Source of the DNA: Thermoleophilia bacterium
GTDB taxonomy: Bacteria > Actinomycetota > Thermoleophilia > Miltoncostaeales > Miltoncostaeaceae
Length of the DNA: 8,183 bases
Assembly (NCBI GenBank): GCA_017882555.1
Contig: JADGPH010000140.1
Coordinates: 1-8,183, forward strand
Direction of reading: 5' to 3'
In this document: positions 1 through 4,813 of the stretch, one piece after another
How positions within the stretch are numbered: the first letter of the stretch is position 1
Layout: every line of letters begins with the position of its first letter
The notes under the pieces: model-generated
Seen by the model: the letters and a program-made list of their open reading frames with translations, nothing else
The model's database searches: none
Told to the model about the DNA's origin: nothing
Program-made: the position numbers and the translations under genes

Positions 1-1280
1 GCCCGTCCCAGCACTCCGTCCAGTACCGCCGCACACGCGAGACATGCATCGCGGCCAGCACTCCCGAGCTGTCCCAATTCCGCGATGATCGCCTGGGCGC
101 GCTCCTCGTCGACATCGCGAAATACCTGCTCGACCAACGCCCCGACCAGATACGACCGACGCGGTGCGAGCAGTTGGGACGCAAGGCGTTCAGCGACCCC
201 AACGCGCCCGGAGATCTCCGGGATCCATTCCTGGGCATCCCGATAGGCAGCCTCGGCATCCAGATCGCCGGCAAGATCGTCGAGGCACGCCGCGACCTCG
301 GCATGGGCGAGTCCATCGGCCCGCGCGAGCCCCTCTTCGGCCCACCTGCGGGCCCCAAGCGTGTCGCCCAGCCGAATCGCCAGCAGGCATGCCTCGTACC
401 GGTCCTCGGGATCGTCGAACCCAAACGCGCCGGTCAGTACCGCAAGGCCATCCTGCGTGCGCCCTGCGCGTGCCAACACCCGGGCCAGACGCCGTCTCGC
501 GGCCGGGACCCGCTCAGGAAGATGGCGGCGGAGCACAGATACCAGCCGGTCTTGAAGCTCGGCGGCCTCCACGGGTCGATCAGCGGCCAGATGGTCGGCA
601 ACGCCGCTTTCAAGCGCCTCGATCTCCAACTCGGTCAGCGCGCCCCAACGGGTGCCGACAGGTGCCACCCATCCCAGATGAATCTCGAGGCCCACGTCGC
701 GCAGGGCATCGGAGATCGGGCGATTCGATCGACGAAACGCTGAGGGATCCGCGGCCGCGATCTCACAAAACGCATCGGACAATCGCACCCGCCGCGCATC
801 CTGCGTCGTCGATCCGGCGCGCTCGAGGAGTTCTTGGACACGTCCGATAAGCGCCAGCTCCGCATCGCTGGCGACTAACCAACTCGGTGCGCGCTCGACG
901 CTGACCCGTCCGGCGACGGCATCGGTGACCCGTACGAGGATTTGATCGCCGGGGCGAATGTCGGTCGGCAGCACCACCCGCGCCAGGCCGAGCACGGCCA
1001 GCGGCGCAAGGTCCGCCTCGAGATCCACCGCACCGCGCGCGTGGTCGGCCACCGAGACATGCGCGGTGAGGGCGACATCCGCCATCGCCTGGGCGATGCT
1101 CGCAACCCGTCCGTCGGGGAGCACGAGCACGCGCCAATCGGCGCGCAGGGCCTGTCGAACCGCCGCGACGGGGTTCTTGGCCCGCGTCACGCCCGCGCTG
1201 GCAAGCCGCTCAGCGAGGTCGTCGATGGCCGCTGGGCCTTCGTTCAAACGTGCCAGTGCGGCATCCGCGATGCGGCCCAT
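1..1280 (-). CDS. Hypothetical protein with putative N-terminal HARE-like winged helix and helical repeats (partial, C-terminus beyond the left edge)
   Basis: On the minus strand the frame starting at ATG 1280 stays open for 426 codons to the window edge, with G/C-biased third positions, so the plus-strand ORFs opposite it are shadows. An in-frame TAG 12 to 10 bases upstream makes this ATG the first possible start. Residues 5-62 look like a compact winged helix: helices around LARLNEG, IDDLAERLASAG and PVAAVRQALRAD, then a strand-turn-strand LVLPDGRVASI. This resembles HARE-HTH domains such as that of RpoE delta. Residues 98-130 are beta-rich (GDQILVRV, AGRVSVE). From about 230 onward amphipathic Ala/Leu/Arg helices suggest TPR-like repeats (RRRLARVLARAGRTQDGLAVL, then RYEACLLAIRLGDTLGARRWAEEG). 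No signal peptide or membrane segment is visible, so it is probably cytoplasmic. Role unknown; a regulatory or scaffolding function is only a guess. It is transcribed divergently from the next gene. The gene itself is fairly secure; the domain reading is tentative. Confidence 0.78.
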   Translation of the reverse strand, partial: MGRIADAALARLNEGPAAIDDLAERLASAGVTRAKNPVAAVRQALRADWRVLVLPDGRVASIAQAMADVALTAHVSVADHARGAVDLEADLAPLAVLGLARVVLPTDIRPGDQILVRVTDAVAGRVSVERAPSWLVASDAELALIGRVQELLERAGSTTQDARRVRLSDAFCEIAAADPSAFRRSNRPISDALRDVGLEIHLGWVAPVGTRWGALTELEIEALESGVADHLAADRPVEAAELQDRLVSVLRRHLPERVPAARRRLARVLARAGRTQDGLAVLTGAFGFDDPEDRYEACLLAIRLGDTLGARRWAEEGLARADGLAHAEVAACLDDLAGDLDAEAAYRDAQEWIPEISGRVGVAERLASQLLAPRRSYLVGALVEQVFRDVDEERAQAIIAELGQLGSAGRDACLACAAVLDGVLGR

Positions 1281-1286
1281 GGGGTC

Positions 1287-1292
1287 ACACTA
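1287..1292 (-). promoter_or_regulatory. Possible -10 element for a leaderless transcript of the minus-strand gene
   Basis: Read on the minus strand, TAGTGT lies exactly 6 bases before the ATG at 1280 and no Shine-Dalgarno sequence is present. A TANNNT hexamer about 6-7 bases before the start codon is the usual arrangement of leaderless genes in Actinobacteria, where transcription begins at the A of ATG. No convincing -35 hexamer was found. The assignment rests on spacing alone. Confidence 0.35.
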
Positions 1293-1407
1293 CCAGCGCG
1301 TCGTGCGTCGTCGACACCCACTGCGACATCCCGCCGATTGCAGCGCGCCAACGACGATCGCTCTCGCCGGCGCACCGTTCTCCCAGGGATTCCCGAGCAG
1401 GCGGAAA

Positions 1408-1413
1408 TATGCT
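1408..1413 (+). promoter_or_regulatory. Weak candidate -10 for the thioredoxin-like gene
   Basis: TATGCT just upstream of ATG 1417 matches the -10 consensus at four of six positions, with no recognisable -35. If used, transcription would start near 1420, after that ATG, and translation would have to begin at GTG 1426. If the ATG is used, the purine-rich AGGCGGA at 1399-1405 could be its ribosome-binding site and the promoter lies elsewhere in the 136-bp divergent spacer (1281-1416). Confidence 0.2.
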
Positions 1414-1416
1414 CTG

Positions 1417-1911
1417 ATGAGGGGCGTGCACCAGCGATCCACCCATACGTGGACGGTCATCCCCGAAGCGCTTGGGACCGCGCTCCTCCGGGTCATCGAC
1501 CCACCCGTGGCAGTGATCGGGCTGGGCATTCCTCGGTGTCCGGCGACGATCCTGCTCCCGGCCAGCCTGACCCGCGTTGCCAACGCCCGCCCGGACGTCC
1601 CGATCGCGCTGGCCATCTTGGCGAGCCCCGCGGACTGGGCGGACCGCGAGACGCTCTTATGGCCGCGAGGGATCCACATCAGCCGGTCGATCGTGCCGGT
1701 CTTGGTCATCCTGCGAGATGGTCAGGAGGTCGCAACGCGCCGGGGCGGCGCTCCCGCGCACGTGATCGACGCGTGGCTGACCGAGCACATCGGACCCGGT
1801 GCCGCCGCGCTCGCACAGCATCTCTCCGATGATGAGCAACGTGAACTGAGTCAGCTCGCCGTACGGCGCGCACAACATGCCGCAGTCAACGGGCGCGGGA
1901 CCACCGACTAA
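1417..1911 (+). CDS. Thioredoxin-fold-like protein with at most one active-site cysteine
   Basis: 164 codons from ATG 1417 to TAA. The same frame stays open upstream to 958, but that part is antisense to the minus-strand gene, so the first start after the divergent spacer was chosen; GTG 1426 is an alternative. The sequence follows a thioredoxin plan: a hydrophobic strand (PPVAVIGLG, 29-37), a turn with Cys41 (RCPAT), a helix (LPASLTRVANA, 47-57), a strand (VPIALAILAS, 61-70), a candidate cis-proline Pro94 in SIVPVLVILRDG followed by DG 8 residues later as in thioredoxin, and a C-terminal helix (HVIDAWLTEHI, 115-125). The usual CxxC is reduced to C-P-A-T. A polar helical tail follows (about 128-164). 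No signal peptide is evident. A thiol-handling or purely structural role is possible; the substrate is unknown. The gene is likely real; the fold is an inference from pattern, not from a search. Confidence 0.62.
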   Translation: MRGVHQRSTHTWTVIPEALGTALLRVIDPPVAVIGLGIPRCPATILLPASLTRVANARPDVPIALAILASPADWADRETLLWPRGIHISRSIVPVLVILRDGQEVATRRGGAPAHVIDAWLTEHIGPGAAALAQHLSDDEQRELSQLAVRRAQHAAVNGRGTTD

Positions 1912-1975
1912 GCCGTCGGCGAACCGCACACGACAACATCGACGCCGGGACTCGCGCGAACGCGTGCGCAGTCGC

Positions 1976-1981
1976 TATAGT
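1976..1981 (+). promoter_or_regulatory. Candidate -10 element of the rpsF-ssb-rplI-dnaB-pur operon
   Basis: TATAGT matches the sigma-70-type -10 consensus at five of six positions and lies in the 136-bp non-coding gap before rpsF (1912-2047). A start point near 1988 would give a leader of about 60 bases. No TTGACA-like -35 is seen at 16-18 bp; the region there is CG-rich (CTCGCGCGAACGCGTGCGC). It is the only good AT-rich hexamer in the gap. Confidence 0.45.
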
Positions 1982-1997
1982 GCCATGCTTGCCGGAA

Positions 1998-2020
1998 CGG
2001 GCCGGGCATCGCACGGCCCG
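1998..2020 (+). promoter_or_regulatory. Inverted repeat in the rpsF leader (possible regulatory hairpin)
   Basis: CGGGCCG at 1998-2004 pairs perfectly with CGGCCCG at 2014-2020 around a 9-base loop. An overlapping alternative pairs CCGGGC (2002-2007) with GCCCGG (2016-2021). It lies between the candidate promoter and the rpsF ribosome-binding site and is followed by a short TTT. Many bacteria carry an S6:S18-binding autoregulatory RNA in the rpsF leader; this hairpin is in the right place, but its secondary-structure match to that family was not verified. A weak attenuator is the alternative reading. Confidence 0.35.
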
Positions 2021-2037
2021 GTTTGTGCCACTTGAAC

Positions 2038-2041
2038 GGAG
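2038..2041 (+). promoter_or_regulatory. Ribosome-binding site that supports an ATT start for rpsF
   Basis: GGAG sits 6 bases before the ATT at 2048-2050, an ideal spacing, but 24 bases before the first ATG at 2066. An in-frame TGA at 2033-2035 limits how far upstream the gene can begin. The site therefore favours initiation at the non-canonical codon. Confidence 0.55.
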
Positions 2042-2047
2042 ACGGAA

Positions 2048-2452
2048 ATTAGCCCCTACGAAATCATGATCATCCTCGACCCAGACGTGGACGAGGAGCG
2101 CCAGCAAGAGATGATCGAGCGGGTCCAACAGATCATCCGGGACGCCGGCGGGGTCGTGGAGCACCTCAACGACTGGGGCCGTCGCAAGCTCGGCTACGTC
2201 ATGGATAAGAAGGCCGACGGCCGGTACGTGATCATTACCTGTTCGGCAACCGTGGACGGGCTTCGGGAAGCTGAGCGCGTGATGACCATCAACAAAGAGG
2301 TCGTCATCCGTCACATGGTCATCCTCCACAGCCGTGTCCAAGCCGAGGTCGCAAAAGCCAATGGAGCTCCGGTCCCGGTGGATGACCGCCCTGACGGCGA
2401 AGCCCGCCCGGCTCGGGCAGGTCGCGGCGGCCCGCGGCGCCGACCCCGCTAG
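2048..2452 (+). CDS. rpsF: 30S ribosomal protein S6, probable ATT start
   Basis: S6 binds S18 and 16S rRNA in the platform of the small ribosomal subunit. The family's first strand is recognisable as SPYEIMIILDPDVDEE, followed by the helix QQEMIERVQQIIRDAGG, the strand with WGRRKLGY and KADGRYVIIT, then the conserved VVIRHMVI near residue 100. The first ATG (2066) falls inside the first beta strand and would drop the conserved Tyr-Glu pair. Beginning at ATT 2048 restores the usual M-x-x-YE N-terminus (134 residues) and places GGAG 6 bases upstream. ATG 2066 is the conservative alternative (128 residues). The C-terminus carries a basic, Pro/Arg/Gly-rich tail (about 108-134) typical of extended S6 proteins. 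Stop codon and ssb start are 3 bases apart, indicating translational coupling. Identity is secure; the start is inferred. Confidence 0.93.
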   Translation: MSPYEIMIILDPDVDEERQQEMIERVQQIIRDAGGVVEHLNDWGRRKLGYVMDKKADGRYVIITCSATVDGLREAERVMTINKEVVIRHMVILHSRVQAEVAKANGAPVPVDDRPDGEARPARAGRGGPRRRPR

Positions 2453-2455
2453 TTC

Positions 2456-2938
2456 ATGCCTGCCGATCTCAATCGCGTCACGCTCGTCGGACGACTCACC
2501 CGCGACCCCGAACTGCGTCACACCGCAGCGGGCCAAGCGGTGTGTTCGATTCGACTTGCGGTCAGCAGTCGCGGACGCGATGACAGCGGAAATTGGTCCG
2601 ATCGCGCCAACTATTTTGACGTGACCGTGTTCGGCCGCACCGCCGAGACCGCGACGAACTACCTCACCAAAGGACGGCGCATCGGGGTCGACGGGCGCCT
2701 CTCATGGCGGGAGTGGGAAGCCCAAGACGGCGCCAAGCGGCAGTCGGTCGAGGTCATCGCGAACGACATCTTCTTCCTTGACAGTCGGGGGGACGGTGGC
2801 GAGGGTGGTGGTGGTTCTGGTGGAGGTGGCGCCGAGCGGGGCAGCTGGGGTACCTCGACTCCCGCGACCGACCTGCCTGTTGACACGTCGGACCTTCGGC
2901 CCGCGGCACCGGCCGACGACGACGACATTCCTTTCTAA
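2456..2938 (+). CDS. ssb: Single-stranded DNA-binding protein
   Basis: 160 residues. SSB coats single-stranded DNA at replication forks and during repair, and recruits partner proteins through its C-terminal tip. The OB fold spans residues 1-110: LNRVTLVGRLTRDPELR opens the domain, and ANYFDVTVFGRTAE, YLTKGRRIGVDGRLSWREWE and an IANDIFFL strand follow. Residues 112-127 form a glycine-rich linker, then a Pro/Asp-rich stretch leads to the acidic-hydrophobic tip DDDDIPF (154-160), the canonical protein-interaction motif. Start: ATG 3 bases after the rpsF stop; no strong Shine-Dalgarno is seen, so it probably depends on coupling to rpsF. It lies with rpsF, rplI and dnaB as in many bacteria. The unusual point is what follows: only 31 bases separate it from rplI, leaving no room for rpsR. 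Confidence 0.97.
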   Translation: MPADLNRVTLVGRLTRDPELRHTAAGQAVCSIRLAVSSRGRDDSGNWSDRANYFDVTVFGRTAETATNYLTKGRRIGVDGRLSWREWEAQDGAKRQSVEVIANDIFFLDSRGDGGEGGGGSGGGGAERGSWGTSTPATDLPVDTSDLRPAAPADDDDIPF

Positions 2939-2953
2939 GCACGAACACCGCAC

Positions 2954-2958
2954 GGAGG
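2954..2958 (+). promoter_or_regulatory. Shine-Dalgarno of rplI with long spacing
   Basis: A full GGAGG lies 11 bases before ATG 2970. The spacer contains an uninterrupted (CG)5 run at 2959-2968. The site fixes the start of rplI, since no other in-frame start lies nearby. Confidence 0.7.
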
Positions 2959-2969
2959 CGCGCGCGCGT

Positions 2970-3422
2970 ATGGACGCCATCCTTCTTCAGGACATCAATG
3001 GGCTGGGCGAAGCCGGGACTGTGGTCTCGGTCGCGCGCGGCTACATGCGGAACTACCTTCAGCCGCGTGGGTTTGCCGAACTGGCGACCCCTACACGGAT
3101 CGCAGAGGTTCAGCGCAATGAGGAAAAGCGCAAGGCTGCCGATGTGCGCGCTCGCGCCATGGCCGTCGAGCAGGCCGATCTGCTCAGTCGCACGATCCTC
3201 ACGCTGAAGGCCAAGGCGGGCGAAGATGGGCGTCTGTTCGGCTCAATCACCTCCGGCGACGTCGCCGAAGCCATCAAGGAAGCCCGCGGCATCACGATCG
3301 ACCGCCGCCGGATAACGGTGGAGCCGCCCATCCGCGCTGTCGGTACGTACAACGTGCCGATCGAGCTGGGTCCCGATCTCGTCGCCGAGGTCAAGACGAT
3401 CGTCAGCCCGCTGCTGGACTAG
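2970..3422 (+). CDS. rplI: 50S ribosomal protein L9
   Basis: 150 residues, the normal length for L9, which binds domain V of 23S rRNA near the L1 stalk and reaches across the ribosome surface through a long helix. The N-terminal domain is clear: MDAILLQDINGLGEAGTVV, then the glycine/aromatic signature GYMRNYLQPRGFA (about 28-40). A long charged connecting helix follows (IAEVQRNEEKRKAADVRARA and on, about 47-75). The C-terminal domain is marked by GRLFGSITSGDVAEAI, then ITIDRRRITV and VPIELGPDLVAEVKTIV. The TAG stop shares its G with the left arm of a perfect 19-bp hairpin that separates this gene from dnaB. Frame and identity are secure. Confidence 0.97.
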   Translation: MDAILLQDINGLGEAGTVVSVARGYMRNYLQPRGFAELATPTRIAEVQRNEEKRKAADVRARAMAVEQADLLSRTILTLKAKAGEDGRLFGSITSGDVAEAIKEARGITIDRRRITVEPPIRAVGTYNVPIELGPDLVAEVKTIVSPLLD

Positions 3423-3463
3423 GCGGCGTGCGCTCGACGCACCCGCGTCGAGCGCACGCCGCC
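3422..3463 (+). promoter_or_regulatory. Perfect 19-bp hairpin between rplI and dnaB
   Basis: The arm 3422-3440 (GGCGGCGTGCGCTCGACGC) is exactly complementary to 3445-3463 around the tetraloop ACCC. It starts on the last base of the rplI stop codon and ends 15 bases before the preferred dnaB start. No T-tract follows (CTGCGGCCAACTC), so it is not a canonical intrinsic terminator. It could be a tail-less terminator or attenuator of the kind proposed in Actinobacteria, or an RNA stability or processing element separating highly expressed ribosomal genes from dnaB and pur. The structure is certain from the sequence; the function is inferred. Confidence 0.75.
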
Positions 3464-3478
3464 CTGCGGCCAACTCAC

Positions 3479-4810
3479 GTGCCCGAGAGCGTCCCACCGC
3501 CCCAGAACGTCGAAGCCGAGGAGCTCCTCCTCGCTGCGCTGATGGAAAGTCCCGGCAACGTTGCCGAAGCACTCGCGATGATCGGGCCCGATGACTTCTA
3601 CAAAGAAGGCCATCGACGCATCTTCATGGCGATCAACGATCTGTTCATGGTCGGCGAGCCGATTGAACCGCTGTTGGTCGTCGAGCAGCTGACCAAGCAG
3701 GGCGACCTTGAGGTCGCCGGGGGTCGCGCGGCCGTGCTCGACATCATGGCGACCCCGTTTATCGCCGCAAGCTTCCGCAGCTACGCCGAGATCGTCCGGG
3801 AAACGGCCACCCAGCGACGCCTGCTCCAGGTTGCTCAGCGGATCGAGAAGATGGTTGCCGAGCGCGAGGGCGAAACCAGTGGGATGGTGCAATCCGCCGA
3901 AGATCTGATCTTCGAGCTCTCCCAAAAGCGCGTCCGCGGTGATTTCACCTCATCCCGCGACCTTGTCACCCAGAGTTTCGAGCGGCTGACCGCAGCCAGC
4001 GCGCTCGGGTCCGAGGTCACCGGCCTCGCGACGGGCTTTACCGATCTGGACCGCCTGACAGGTGGCCTGCGCCCCGCCAACCTGGTCGTCGTCGCCGCCC
4101 GTCCAAGCATGGGGAAGACGGCGCTGGCGCTCTGCATGGCCGAGCATGTCGCGCTCCACAAGGACGGCACCGTAGCGGTGTTCTCGTTGGAGATGAGCGG
4201 CGAGGAATTGGTGCAGCGCATGTTGGGCTCGGCCGCGATGGTCGACATGACACGTCTGCGCAGCGGTCGGCTCGCTCCCGAGGATTGGCCACGCGTGACC
4301 CGCGCCGCCGATCAAATCGCCAAGGCGCGGCTGTTTATCGACGATTCCGAAGGCATCACCGTGGGCGAGATGCGCACCAAGGCCCGTCGCCTCAAGAGCC
4401 GCGAGGGACTCGATCTGGTGATCGTCGACTACATCCAGCTTATGGAATCGCGCTCGGGACGCCGTGACGAGAACCGCGTGCAGGAGCTGTCCGCGATTTC
4501 GCGTGGCCTCAAGATGCTGGCACGGGATCTGGACGTCCCGCTGATCTGCATCTCGCAGCTCAACCGTTCCCCCGAGAGCCGACCCGACAAGCGGCCGATG
4601 CTGTCCGACCTGCGTGAATCCGGGGCAATTGAGCAAGATGCCGATCTGGTCATGCTCATCTACCGGGATGACTACTACAACACCGACTCCGAAGAGAAGG
4701 GTATCGCCGAGGTGAACCTCGCAAAACACCGTAGTGGCCCGACCGACCGCGTGAAGCTCACCTTTATGGGCACATATGCAAAGTTCGGCAACCTCAAGCG
4801 GGACAACTAA
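3479..4810 (+). CDS. dnaB: Replicative DNA helicase DnaB
   Basis: Hexameric 5'-3' helicase that unwinds DNA at the replication fork and contacts primase. With GTG 3479 as start it has 443 residues and opens PESVPPPQNVEAEELLLAAL, the family's usual beginning. The N-terminal domain spans about 1-150, including FYKEGHRRIFMAINDL. A linker leads to the RecA-like motor, which starts near TGFTDLDRLTGGLRPANL. Walker A is ARPSMGKTA (207-215), Walker B is VIVDYIQL (314-321), SQLNR lies at 359-363, then LSDLRESGAIEQDAD, and KHRSGPTD (416-423) is the region of the conserved lysine and arginine finger. No intein interrupts these motifs. An in-frame GTG at 3428 would add 17 residues encoded largely within the hairpin and unlike the family, so it is disfavoured. 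Neither start has a strong Shine-Dalgarno. purA begins 3 bases after the stop. Confidence 0.96.
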   Translation: MPESVPPPQNVEAEELLLAALMESPGNVAEALAMIGPDDFYKEGHRRIFMAINDLFMVGEPIEPLLVVEQLTKQGDLEVAGGRAAVLDIMATPFIAASFRSYAEIVRETATQRRLLQVAQRIEKMVAEREGETSGMVQSAEDLIFELSQKRVRGDFTSSRDLVTQSFERLTAASALGSEVTGLATGFTDLDRLTGGLRPANLVVVAARPSMGKTALALCMAEHVALHKDGTVAVFSLEMSGEELVQRMLGSAAMVDMTRLRSGRLAPEDWPRVTRAADQIAKARLFIDDSEGITVGEMRTKARRLKSREGLDLVIVDYIQLMESRSGRRDENRVQELSAISRGLKMLARDLDVPLICISQLNRSPESRPDKRPMLSDLRESGAIEQDADLVMLIYRDDYYNTDSEEKGIAEVNLAKHRSGPTDRVKLTFMGTYAKFGNLKRDN

Positions 4811-4813
4811 TCC

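Noticed and set aside
174..743. 189-codon plus-strand ORF (and an overlapping 228-codon one from 164)
   Set aside because: Both are antisense to the continuous minus-strand gene, which is longer, has better codon bias and gives a sensible helical protein.
958..1416. N-terminal extension of the thioredoxin-like gene up to ATG 958
   Set aside because: It lies mostly antisense to the minus-strand gene and shows low-complexity Ser/Arg/Ala content; the fold-like sequence begins only after 1417.
942..1832. Long plus-strand ORF rich in Arg, Pro and Gly
   Set aside because: Composition is that of an out-of-frame reading; it spans the minus-strand gene, the divergent spacer and part of the thioredoxin-like gene.
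1886..2536. 216-codon minus-strand ORF across rpsF
   Set aside because: Antisense to the certain rpsF and the ssb start; the His/Asp-rich sequence is a shadow.
2778..3422. N-terminal extension of L9 up to ATG 2778
   Set aside because: It overlaps the ssb C-terminus out of frame; the L9 family begins at ATG 2970, which has GGAGG upstream.
3422..3463. Canonical rho-independent terminator after rplI
   Set aside because: The stem is perfect but no T-run follows; it is kept as a regulatory hairpin of unknown mechanism.
3428..3478. Upstream GTG start for dnaB
   Set aside because: Adds 17 non-conserved residues encoded mostly by the inverted repeat; no better ribosome-binding site.
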